Source: Oscillospiraceae bacterium
GTDB lineage: Bacteria > Bacillota > Clostridia > Oscillospirales > Ruminococcaceae
Assembly: GCA_029240015.1 (NCBI GenBank)
Contig: JARBTU010000032.1
Location: 1-11,103 of the forward strand
Reading direction: 5' to 3'
DNA length: 11,103 bases
Both the position numbers and the translations under genes were made by a program. This document shows positions 1-6,890 of the stretch, in pieces. The notes beneath the pieces are model-generated. The model saw only the letters and a program-made list of their open reading frames with translations. It made no database searches and was not told the origin of the DNA. Within the stretch, counting starts at the first letter, position 1. Every line of letters starts with the position of its first letter.

Positions 1-1169
1 TTTTGCATAGAAGGGTCGGGTATCATGCCGGACTCAATCAGTTCTGCAAAGCCTTGGATAGATGTAATCGGGGTCTTCAGTTCATGTGATGCATTTGAAA
101 AAAACTCTTGCCTTAATTTATGGGACTTCCGGTCCGAGCTTACATCAACAATTAAGATAATAACGCCAATGTGTTTTTTAGAGTTTTGTATGAATTTGCC
201 TACAACGTTGGTCGTATGAATCGAAACAATTCGGTTATCGGGAAGTGTAATATCAAAAAGACTGGAGTTCTCTTTCATGATGGCATCCTCAACCGCGTTT
301 TGAATTTTGATATGGTCTGTAAAATAAACCAGATTTCTCTTATTCACGTCCTCGGAGCAGTCAAAAAAGTTTTTGGCACTGTTGTTGACAGTCAGGATGT
401 CCTGATTTTCATCCACCAAGACAAGTCCTTCTTCCATATTGTCCAGAATAAAATTGACTTTCTCACGTTCCTTATCCAAATCGGAAGAAGAACTTTTTAT
501 CTCGTTCAAAAGAGATTTGATGCGGTTGGTGATGGTATCAAGTTCTTCATATTTCGTGTTTTCAAAGTCGATTTGATATTCTCCTTGAGAGACTTTATCA
601 AGGCCGGAAACAATGTTTGCAAAAGGTCTTGTGATGGTGTTTGAAAATCGTTTTGAAATTAATAGGGAGATTAAAAGTGCAATTAGCAACGCAACAAAAA
701 TGGCAGGGACCTGTTTTGAGATATTAGTAAAAACTCCGTCAAAAGACTGGGCAATTCGTATTACATCTCCACTTTCGGACTTTATTGCGACGTACATCAA
801 TCCTTTATGGAGAGTAGATGAATTTCGATTGCTAACGCCCCATCCACTGGACAACGCTTGCTTTACTTCCGTACGGTTCAGATGATTTTCCATTGAGGAA
901 GGGGATACATGGGAATCCGCGATAACGGTGCCGTCACTTGCTATAACTGTGATTCGGGAGTTGTCCGTTATTTTTGAGTTTCGTTTTACAAAATCGTTCG
1001 GATTGACGTTTCTGGAATACCCTTGCTCCATCACTTTTAAAAGACGCAGCATATCATGCTGCGTCTTTTTTTCCATGTTGTTACCCAAAATGAACGCCGA
1101 AATAACAGCAGCAATCAAAAGAGCAAAGCTTGTAACGATAAAAAACCTGGAAAAAATATGTTTCTTCAT
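1..1169 (-). CDS. phoR: PhoR-type phosphate sensor histidine kinase (3' part cut off by window edge)
   Basis: This is a membrane sensor kinase that should phosphorylate the PhoP regulator encoded just upstream when phosphate is scarce. I translated it from the ATG at 1169, which has a GGGGAGA ribosome binding site about 8 bases before it. There is no stop before the window edge, so about 389 codons are present. Residues 9-29 form a first membrane helix, followed by an extracytoplasmic region of about 125 residues and a second helix at about 155-173. A HAMP linker follows, then a PAS-like domain at about 235-345. The phosphoacceptor box FFSNASHELKTP has its histidine at residue 362. The ATPase domain lies outside the window. 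The start is 33 bases after the phoP stop, so the two genes are probably co-transcribed. A perfect 14-bp inverted repeat sits inside the gene at codons 33-43. The assignment to PhoR rests on the domain order and the pst-pho context. Confidence 0.93.
   Translation of the reverse strand, partial: MKKHIFSRFFIVTSFALLIAAVISAFILGNNMEKKTQHDMLRLLKVMEQGYSRNVNPNDFVKRNSKITDNSRITVIASDGTVIADSHVSPSSMENHLNRTEVKQALSSGWGVSNRNSSTLHKGLMYVAIKSESGDVIRIAQSFDGVFTNISKQVPAIFVALLIALLISLLISKRFSNTITRPFANIVSGLDKVSQGEYQIDFENTKYEELDTITNRIKSLLNEIKSSSSDLDKEREKVNFILDNMEEGLVLVDENQDILTVNNSAKNFFDCSEDVNKRNLVYFTDHIKIQNAVEDAIMKENSSLFDITLPDNRIVSIHTTNVVGKFIQNSKKHIGVIILIVDVSSDRKSHKLRQEFFSNASHELKTPITSIQGFAELIESGMIPDPSMQ
1040..1073. other. 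Perfect 14-bp hairpin with T-run inside phoR
   Basis: The arm AAAAGACGCAGCAT (1040-1053) and its exact reverse complement (1057-1070) are separated by three bases. On the plus strand the second arm runs into seven Ts (1067-1073), the form of an intrinsic terminator, here antisense to phoR. In the phoR mRNA the same stem is followed by UUUU and then AAAAG, so it would be a weaker terminator or a pause or attenuation hairpin. It lies about 100 bases into phoR, encoding residues just after the first membrane helix. The structure is seen directly; its function is inferred. Confidence 0.6.
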
Positions 1170-1202
1170 ATTGGTATCTCCCCGAAAATCCAATTTTAGT
1201 GA

Positions 1203-1904
1203 TTAATTGGGTTTGAATCGATATCCCACACCCCGAACGGTTTTGATGTACTTGGGATGCTCTGCATCGTCTTTCAGTTTCTGCCGCAGGGTTCGGATAT
1301 GCATGTCTAAAGTTCTGGTTTCGCCCACATAATTGTAGCCCCAAACAAGGTTAAGAAGCTCATCTCTGCTCACGACTTTATCTGGATTTTCCACGAGTAT
1401 TTTTAACAGTTCATATTCTTTTAAAGTCAACTCAATCAGTTCTTGTCCCATAAAAACCTCGCGGGTTTCAGGGTTAATGGTAATGCCGTTGACCGTAATA
1501 ATGTTTTCAGAGTCCGATTGCTGGTTTGAAGTTCGCCTTAACAAAGAGCGCACACGTGCGGTTAGTTCCAATATGCCGAAAGGCTTTGTCAGATAATCAT
1601 CTGCACCTGCATCCAATCCTGTGACTTTATCGAGTTCACTATCTTTTGCAGTCAGTAGAATGATAGGAAGATCTTGCGTTTTAGGGTTTGCTCTTAATAT
1701 TTTAATGGCAGAAATTCCATCCATAAAAGGCAGCATTAAGTCGAAAACGACAAGGGAAGGTATTTCGATCCTAATGGCATCCAGTCCTTGTTCGGCCGTT
1801 TCAAAAGCTTTCACCTGATATCCAAACGAGCTTAAAGCTACACGGACGAGTTCTCTTATGTTTTCGTCGTCTTCAATGATATAAATTAGTTTTTCTGTAC
1901 TCAT
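1203..1904 (-). CDS. phoP: PhoP/PhoB-type response regulator (OmpR family)
   Basis: This is the DNA-binding response regulator of the phosphate-limitation two-component system, 233 residues, a normal length for OmpR/PhoB proteins. The receiver domain (about 5-118) has the acidic pair D12-D13, phosphoacceptor D55 in VVFDLMLP, T85 in LLTAKD and K107 in LTKPF. The C-terminal winged helix (about 135-232) ends with the typical RTLDMHIRTLRQKL and VRGVGYRF motifs. It follows phoU by 41 bases and precedes phoR by 33 bases on the same strand. That fits one pst-phoU-phoP-phoR transcript with feedback on the operon through the candidate box upstream of pstS. The ribosome binding site is poor (GATGGG or a more distant AAAGG), so translation may be modest. 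The name phoP rather than phoB follows Gram-positive usage. Confidence 0.93.
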   Translation of the reverse strand: MSTEKLIYIIEDDENIRELVRVALSSFGYQVKAFETAEQGLDAIRIEIPSLVVFDLMLPFMDGISAIKILRANPKTQDLPIILLTAKDSELDKVTGLDAGADDYLTKPFGILELTARVRSLLRRTSNQQSDSENIITVNGITINPETREVFMGQELIELTLKEYELLKILVENPDKVVSRDELLNLVWGYNYVGETRTLDMHIRTLRQKLKDDAEHPKYIKTVRGVGYRFKPN

Positions 1905-1945
1905 CCCATCATGCCTTTCAAAGTTTTTAAAAGTCTTGTTGTTCG

Positions 1946-2608
1946 CTACATTATTTTCGTCTTTTTATGCGTTCCTGTTTTATAAAATTCTACCCATTCA
2001 CAGATGTTTACCGCATGGTCGGCGATTCTTTCAAGATACTTGGCAATCATTAAAAAATCGATTGCGCGGTCAAAGTCATCTGTTGCGTGCTGGATAAACG
2101 TCACAAGTTCAAGTTTTACTTTATTAAAAAGAGAATCGACATCATCATCCCGATCAATGGTCTTTTTGGCTAAATCAAGATTGTTTTTTACATAAGATTC
2201 GATCGAGTCGTGTACCATTGAAACCGCGATAGAAGCCATTTTGGGAATGTGTTCCACCATCGTAAAAATATGGTCACCCCGAATCATGATAACAAGCTCC
2301 GCGATATCTGCTGCATTGTCTCCGATTCGCTCCATATCTGTAATCATTTTAAGAGCAGTCGAAATGGCACGCAGATCCCTTGCAACCGGTTGTTGCCTCA
2401 ACAAAAGGGAGAGGCATCTTGTTTCAATCGACTTTTCAATTTCGTCAATGGCGCCGTCTCCTTTCACCACGGAAAGGGCCAAATCTTTATCCTGTTTTTT
2501 AAACGCTTCAATCGATTTTTCAATTGAACTTTCCACTAAAGCGCCCATTTTTATCAAATCAATGTTTAAAAGTTCAAGCTCATTGTCAAATGTTGGTCTT
2601 GCACCCAT
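1946..2608 (-). CDS. phoU: Phosphate transport regulator PhoU
   Basis: PhoU is a cytoplasmic all-helical protein that links the PstSCAB transporter to the PhoR kinase and keeps the Pho response off when phosphate is plentiful. The 220 residues are the usual length. The tandem three-helix repeats are visible. The first holds RQQPVARDLRAI (71-82) and the metal-binding ExxxD pattern DMERIGDNAADI (E93, D97, D101). The second has the matching YLERIADHAVNI near residue 190. The start has an ideal GGAGG ribosome binding site at 2618-2622. It lies 46 bases downstream of pstB, as in most bacteria with this operon. The C-terminal tail is rich in lysine (HKKTKIM). Confidence 0.96.
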   Translation of the reverse strand: MGARPTFDNELELLNIDLIKMGALVESSIEKSIEAFKKQDKDLALSVVKGDGAIDEIEKSIETRCLSLLLRQQPVARDLRAISTALKMITDMERIGDNAADIAELVIMIRGDHIFTMVEHIPKMASIAVSMVHDSIESYVKNNLDLAKKTIDRDDDVDSLFNKVKLELVTFIQHATDDFDRAIDFLMIAKYLERIADHAVNICEWVEFYKTGTHKKTKIM

Positions 2609-2654
2609 ATTTTGTTTCCTCCATTATACATTAAATTTTCGTGTCGGTAAAGAA

Positions 2655-3410
2655 TTATCCAAAGCGTCCGGTAATATAGTCTTCCGTGCGTTTTTCTTTG
2701 GGCATGGAAAAAATGTTTTCGGTTTTATCATATTCTATCATTTCTCCTACAAGGAAAAAAGCAGTATAGTCTGAAATACGGGTTGCTTGCTGCATATTAT
2801 GCGTTACAATGGCAACGGTGTATTTTTCTTTTAGATTGTCCATCAGTTCTTCTATTTTCATCGTGCTGATTGGGTCAAGAGCGGAAGTCGGCTCGTCCAT
2901 TAAAAGAACTTCGGGCTGAACCGCGAGCGCTCTTGCGATGCAAAGACGCTGCTGCTGACCACCAGAAAGTCCTAACGCTGATTTTTTTAGACGGTCTTTG
3001 ACTTCATCAAACAGTGCAGCCTCGTGAAGGCTTCTTTCCACGATGTCATTCAGCACAGAGCGGGACTTGATGCCATGAATCCGAGGCCCGTATGCGATGT
3101 TATCATAGATGCTCATTGGGAAAGGATTCGGTTTCTGGAATACCATTCCTATTTTTTTTCGAAGCAAAGTCACGTCTACTTTCGGACCGTAAATATCTTC
3201 ATCATCAATCAAAACCTGTCCTGTAATAGTAACATCCGGGACAAGATCATTCATCCGATTAAGTGTTTTTAAGTAAGTACTCTTTCCACAGCCCGAAGGA
3301 CCGATAAAAGCAGTAATTTGTTTTTCTCTGATATCTAAGTCAATTCCTTTTAAGGCATGGTTGGTGCCATAATGAAGGTGTAAGTCGCGGGTTTTTATTT
3401 TTATATCCAT
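2655..3410 (-). CDS. pstB: Phosphate ABC transporter ATP-binding protein PstB
   Basis: PstB is the ATPase that drives phosphate import through the PstC/PstA channel; two copies dimerise at the inner face of the membrane. All ABC motifs are present in 251 residues: Walker A GPSGCGKST (37-45), the Q-loop glutamine at 92, the signature LSGGQQQR (148-155), Walker B LLMDE (169-173), the D-loop SALD and the H-loop histidine at 204. The segment FQKPNPFPMSIYDNIAYGPR is characteristic of PstB rather than of general ABC ATPases. The start codon lies just past the pstA stop, and its GGAGGG ribosome binding site sits within the end of pstA, which points to coupled translation. It is probably complete and functional. 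Confidence 0.97.
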   Translation of the reverse strand: MDIKIKTRDLHLHYGTNHALKGIDLDIREKQITAFIGPSGCGKSTYLKTLNRMNDLVPDVTITGQVLIDDEDIYGPKVDVTLLRKKIGMVFQKPNPFPMSIYDNIAYGPRIHGIKSRSVLNDIVERSLHEAALFDEVKDRLKKSALGLSGGQQQRLCIARALAVQPEVLLMDEPTSALDPISTMKIEELMDNLKEKYTVAIVTHNMQQATRISDYTAFFLVGEMIEYDKTENIFSMPKEKRTEDYITGRFG

Positions 3411-3411
3411 T

Positions 3412-4290
3412 TTATGCGTTCCCTCCGCCTAATTTTTTGCTTATGAGCTTTGTTAAAAGATTAATGATTAATACAACGATAATTAAAACGACAGCAATTC
3501 CAAAAGCGGTATTGTTATCTCCGCGGTTTGCCGCATATTGATAAAGTTCCACCGAAAGCGTAGAGCCTGATTTGAAAATATGTGAAAACAATCCTTTTGG
3601 AAGGCTGGTTGCAATGCCTGCAGTGAATATAAGAGCGGCAGATTCCGCAACGATACGTCCAATGCTCAGGATGACTGCGGTAACGATACCCGGAATCGAG
3701 CTTGGAAGGATAATTGTTCTTATCATGTACCATTTGGCTGCACCTATACCCAGTGCCCCTTCTCGATAGGAGTAAGGAACTGTTTTTAATGCTTCCTGAG
3801 TCGTACGGACGATAATAGGAAGCACCATAATGCTGAGGGTCAAAGCCCCCGTCAGAATGGAATATCCAAGGCGAAGTGTTTCGCCGAAAAAGATGGCGCC
3901 GAACAGACCATATATAATAGACGGGATGCCCGACAATGTTTCGGTCGTGAATTCAATTGCTTTGGTAAGCATTCCTTTTTTTGAATATTCGTTCAGATAA
4001 ATTGCGGCGCCGATTCCAATCGGGGTAACGATCAAGATGGTGATGACGATGATATAAAGTGTGTTGATGATGCTTGGAAGAATTCCTATTGTACCTCTTA
4101 GCACGCTAGGCTTGGTGGATAAGAACTGCCATGATATCGAGGGTATCCCTTTGATAAATACATAAGAGGCAATAGATAGAAATATAAGAACAGTCAAGGC
4201 GGAACATACGATAATCAACATTTTTAATATGGCTTCAAAAGGACGGCGCTTACCTTGAGTGATGCTGACTGCATTTTTTATATTAGTCAT
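3412..4290 (-). CDS. pstA: Phosphate ABC transporter permease PstA
   Basis: PstA is one of the two membrane subunits of the high-affinity phosphate importer. I count about six hydrophobic helices. The binding-protein-dependent transport signature, the coupling helix that contacts PstB, runs through SYREGALGIGAAKW. The ATG at 4290 is preferred because AAGGCGGTGA, one base off the ideal ribosome binding site, lies about 5 bases before it. A GTG at 4299 would add three residues but falls inside that site. The gene overlaps the end of pstC by 8 bases, so translation is probably coupled. The final glycine-rich stretch overlaps the pstB ribosome binding site. Confidence 0.95.
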   Translation of the reverse strand: MTNIKNAVSITQGKRRPFEAILKMLIIVCSALTVLIFLSIASYVFIKGIPSISWQFLSTKPSVLRGTIGILPSIINTLYIIVITILIVTPIGIGAAIYLNEYSKKGMLTKAIEFTTETLSGIPSIIYGLFGAIFFGETLRLGYSILTGALTLSIMVLPIIVRTTQEALKTVPYSYREGALGIGAAKWYMIRTIILPSSIPGIVTAVILSIGRIVAESAALIFTAGIATSLPKGLFSHIFKSGSTLSVELYQYAANRGDNNTAFGIAVVLIIVVLIINLLTKLISKKLGGGNA

Positions 4291-5224
4291 TCTTTTCACC
4301 GCCTTTTTTTAGAATCGCATTCAGAACAATATTAATGATAAAAATAAAGATAAAGAGAATAAGTCCAATGCTGAAAAGAACTTGACGGTGCAGACCGGAG
4401 GCATAACTCATTTCCGAAACGATTCCTGTAGTCAGGAACCGAACACTATTCCAAAGGTTCGGCAGATTTACAGCGTTCCCTGAAACCATAATAATCGCCA
4501 TGGCCTCTCCGATAGCGCGGCCTATTCCCAAAACAATACTGGTTGCAATGCCTGAACGGGCGGCCGGAATCATGATTTTGAATATGGTCGTGACAGGGGT
4601 TGCACCGAGTGCAAGGGAAGCTTCTTTATATTCGTTTGGAACGGCTCTTAATGAGGTTTCGCTCACGTTGATAACCGTCGGGAGAATCATGATGGCAAGT
4701 ACCAATATTCCCGAAAACAGATTTGCTCCTCCCGTGAAGGTATGTGCAGGGTCTGTTCCAAAAAGCTGTATTTCCATCCTGCCGATAAACGGTACGATAA
4801 CAATCATCCCTACAAGACCGTATATAACGGACGGGATACCTGCCAAAAGCTCTACGGCGGGTCTTACAGCGTTGCCAAGTTTTTTGGGTGCAATCTCAGC
4901 TAAGAATATGGCAGTTAACAACCCGATGGGAACGCCTACGAGAATGGCACCGAATGTTCCTACAATAGATGTGAGAATCATAGAAAGAATCCCGAACTGC
5001 GGATTTTTTGCTGTGGGATGCCAGCTTGTGTCAAATAAAAAATGAAAGAGTCCTACTTTTCCAACAGCAGGTACTCCGGATATCAGCATATAAGCGGTAA
5101 TTGCAACTACTGCAAGAACCGCTGTCAGTCCGCAAGCCACAAAAATCATCATCATGACTCTTTCTACGCTTGATTTTGTTTTAGTACTTCCTATAATCGA
5201 AAAACTTTTTTTATCCTGGTTCAA
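4283..5224 (-). CDS. pstC: Phosphate ABC transporter permease PstC
   Basis: PstC is the second membrane subunit of the phosphate importer, pairing with PstA. The protein has about six hydrophobic helices starting near residue 25. The permease coupling motif is in NEYKEASLALGATPVTTIFK. The first ATG in the frame is at 5251 but has no convincing ribosome binding site. A TTG at 5224 has GGAGG exactly 7 bases upstream, inside the longer reading frame, so I chose it (313 residues rather than 322). The gene follows pstS after a stem-loop and overlaps pstA by 8 bases. The start is inferred; the family is certain. Confidence 0.93.
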   Translation of the reverse strand: MNQDKKSFSIIGSTKTKSSVERVMMMIFVACGLTAVLAVVAITAYMLISGVPAVGKVGLFHFLFDTSWHPTAKNPQFGILSMILTSIVGTFGAILVGVPIGLLTAIFLAEIAPKKLGNAVRPAVELLAGIPSVIYGLVGMIVIVPFIGRMEIQLFGTDPAHTFTGGANLFSGILVLAIMILPTVINVSETSLRAVPNEYKEASLALGATPVTTIFKIMIPAARSGIATSIVLGIGRAIGEAMAIIMVSGNAVNLPNLWNSVRFLTTGIVSEMSYASGLHRQVLFSIGLILFIFIFIINIVLNAILKKGGEKND

Positions 5225-5260
5225 AACAATTCCTCCATCAAGATTTGTCATAAAGAGCTT

Positions 5261-5287
5261 TAACCGCCACGAAAATTGTGACGGTTA
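5261..5287 (-). promoter_or_regulatory. Stem-loop between pstS and pstC
   Basis: Ten bases (5278-5287) pair with 5261-5270 around a 7-base loop. In DNA there is one C/A mismatch. In the minus-strand RNA this position becomes a G-U pair, so the stem is complete only in the operon transcript, which argues for an RNA role. No U-run follows, so it is probably not a full terminator. Such hairpins after pstS are commonly thought to stabilise or enrich the pstS message relative to the downstream genes; that role is inferred here. Confidence 0.6.
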
Positions 5288-5313
5288 GAGCCGGAGTGAA
5301 GAAGAGTGAAGGT

Positions 5314-6144
5314 TTATTTCACAGTAATGAGTTTGTTGGATTTTACGACAGACTGTCCGTCGCTGGATAGAACATAGTCGATGAAAGCTTTAGCTAATTT
5401 ATCTGTGCTGCCTTCTTTTGTTGCCATGATGAACGGTCTTGAAAGGAAGTATGTTTCTGCCCTGATGTTCTCTTCTGTTGCTTGTACTCCGTCAAGAGTT
5501 AAGGTTTTTATGGTGTCATCCACAGCTTCAAGAGAGATATAGCCTATTGCGTTCGGCGTGCTTTGAACTGCTGTTTTTACAGCGCCTGTTTCGGTTTTCT
5601 CTTGAGCGTATTTGCATTTTTCCTTTACACCGACGATGTCTTCAAAAGCTTCACGTGTTCCGGAACTTGCTTCTCTTCCGATTACAACGATTGCAGCATC
5701 ATCTCCGCCAACATCTTTCCAGTTTTTAATTTCACCGGTAAAGATTTTTGCAAGCTGGTCTTTCGTTAAGTTGGATACTTTATTTGCGCTGTTGACCGAA
5801 ACGGCGATACCGTCGATAGCAATGGTATTTGCCACAAGTCCGGTCTCTGTATCTTTAAGCTTTCTTGAAACGTTACCGATTTGTGATTTTCCGCTTTGTG
5901 CGTCTGTTACACCAACAGAGGATCCACCAAGCTGAGTATTTACGGTTACACTATCATATTTTTCCATAAAAGCTTCTCCAAGGGCCTTTGCAATTTTTTC
6001 CATGGAGGTGGAACCCGAAAGGTTAAGTGTTCCTGTTAATGTCTCGTCTGAACTGTTTGTGTCTCCTGTTTTGGATGAACTGCATCCTGTAAAAATACCG
6101 ATTGAAACAACAAGACTTAATAAAAGTGATATTGCTTTTTTCAT
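5314..6144 (-). CDS. pstS: Phosphate-binding lipoprotein PstS
   Basis: PstS is the extracellular substrate-binding protein of the phosphate importer and the first gene of the operon. The 276-residue product begins with a lipoprotein signal: a KK start, a hydrophobic core and the lipobox FTGC with the acylated cysteine at residue 21. Phosphate-binding loops of the PstS type are visible: SGSTSMEKI at the start of the mature domain, GGSSVGV in the middle and REASSGTREAFE near residue 160. A low-complexity serine/threonine linker follows the cysteine. The ribosome binding site AAGGAG (6154-6159) is 9 bases before the ATG. An 11-bp-phased repeat about 110 bases upstream is a candidate PhoP box. 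Confidence 0.96.
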   Translation of the reverse strand: MKKAISLLLSLVVSIGIFTGCSSSKTGDTNSSDETLTGTLNLSGSTSMEKIAKALGEAFMEKYDSVTVNTQLGGSSVGVTDAQSGKSQIGNVSRKLKDTETGLVANTIAIDGIAVSVNSANKVSNLTKDQLAKIFTGEIKNWKDVGGDDAAIVVIGREASSGTREAFEDIVGVKEKCKYAQEKTETGAVKTAVQSTPNAIGYISLEAVDDTIKTLTLDGVQATEENIRAETYFLSRPFIMATKEGSTDKLAKAFIDYVLSSDGQSVVKSNKLITVK

Positions 6145-6256
6145 AAATAATGACTCCTTACATTCTAGCCCGAATCTTTCGAGCCTTTTTTAAAATTGTT
6201 TTTATGTTCAACTCACAATTTGATTTTACAAAATACGACTGAAAACAGAAAGCAAA

Positions 6257-6289
6257 GAATAGTATAATGTATGTAAAGTTTATGTATAA
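6257..6289 (-). promoter_or_regulatory. Candidate PhoP box upstream of pstS, shared with the divergent operon
   Basis: Read on the minus strand, three consecutive 11-base units TTATACATAAA, CTTTACATACA and TTATACTATTC share the pattern (T/C)T(T/A)TAC at an exact 11-base period. A weaker fourth step (TTTGCTTTCTG) may follow. PhoP/PhoB boxes are direct repeats with this one-turn spacing. A possible pstS -10 (TAAAAT, 6228-6223) lies downstream with a poor -35, as expected for an activator-dependent promoter. The repeat directly abuts the -35 of the divergent ydbS promoter. Identification rests on position and periodicity only. Confidence 0.45.
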
Positions 6290-6319
6290 TTGAAAAAGAC
6301 GGGGAACTTATGTTATAAT
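6290..6319 (+). promoter_or_regulatory. Sigma-A-type promoter for the ydbS-ydbT-like operon
   Basis: The -35 TTGAAA (6290-6295) and a perfect -10 TATAAT (6314-6319) are 18 bases apart. A TG at 6311-6312 makes an extended -10. Transcription would start near 6326, about 95 bases before the chosen start codon. Two more TATAAT strings (6263 and 6285) lie upstream, within the 11-bp repeats. Confidence 0.65.
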
Positions 6320-6421
6320 GTTTCCAAAGAATGCTAATTATTATAGAGTATGAGAATTTGTTTTATAAAAAATTTTATGATTTATAAAAGTCATAAAAAT
6401 CCGAAAGGTAAGATATTAATT

Positions 6422-6862
6422 ATGGAATTCAAGCGCATATCCAAAAAAGCGTTGCTGATATGGGAACTTGCAGTGATTTCCTTATGGCTGGTCGTTCTTG
6501 TTTTGTCTTTATACTTCATCCCGCCGTTTATCTGGCTTTGGCATCTTGTTGTGTGGCCTTTGGCTGCAAGTATGATTTTTGTAGTGTTTGTTTATATCCC
6601 GTGGCTTTATTCTTCCATGAAGTATGCCGTAACAAAGGACATGATTGTTTATGAAAAAGGCGTTTTTTTTCATAAACAATATTATATGAGACGCGACAGG
6701 ATTGTTTTTGTAACGGTCTTTAAGACGCCGCTTACGCCGATTTTTAAAACAACAAGTTTGATTATCAGTGCTACAGGGAGCAAAATCGTGATACCGCTGA
6801 TGGATAATAAGGAATCGGAACAGCTTGCTGCTTTGATTTCCCCCAATACCGATTTAAGCTGA
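6422..6862 (+). CDS. ydbS: Bacterial PH-domain membrane protein, YdbS-like
   Basis: This is a small membrane protein of the YdbS type: two membrane helices (about residues 14-34 and 40-62) followed by one bacterial PH domain (bPH2, formerly DUF304) at about 66-140, with the typical run KYAVTKDMIVYEKGVFF. The frame is open from 6350. I chose the ATG at 6422 (146 residues) because family members start just before the first helix and the upstream ATGs have no ribosome binding site; even here the AAAGG is rather far away (13 bases). It is followed after 28 bases by the larger partner gene. In Bacillus subtilis, ydbS and ydbT form a sigma-W-controlled pair linked to resistance against antimicrobial peptides from related bacilli. 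Whether that applies here is inference. The biochemical role of the domain is unknown. Confidence 0.85.
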   Translation: MEFKRISKKALLIWELAVISLWLVVLVLSLYFIPPFIWLWHLVVWPLAASMIFVVFVYIPWLYSSMKYAVTKDMIVYEKGVFFHKQYYMRRDRIVFVTVFKTPLTPIFKTTSLIISATGSKIVIPLMDNKESEQLAALISPNTDLS

Positions 6863-6890
6863 TAAATTGTGCAGGAAAGGACGGCAATAT

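Noticed and set aside
171..885. Plus-strand open frames of 157 and 90 codons opposite phoR.
   Set aside because: The minus frame encodes a clear histidine kinase through the whole stretch; the plus frames overlap one another and look like shadows.
2241..2774. 177-codon plus-strand frame opposite phoU and the end of pstB.
   Set aside because: It spans two well-supported genes and their intergenic gap, and shows no domain.
4500..5045. 181-codon open frame on the plus strand opposite pstC.
   Set aside because: It is antisense to a certain pstC gene, its product matches no family I know, and it has no supporting promoter or ribosome binding site.
6350..6421. N-terminal extension of the YdbS-like protein by 24 residues.
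   Set aside because: No ribosome binding site precedes the upstream ATGs, and the residues (rich in Lys, Ile and Phe) look like translated AT-rich leader.
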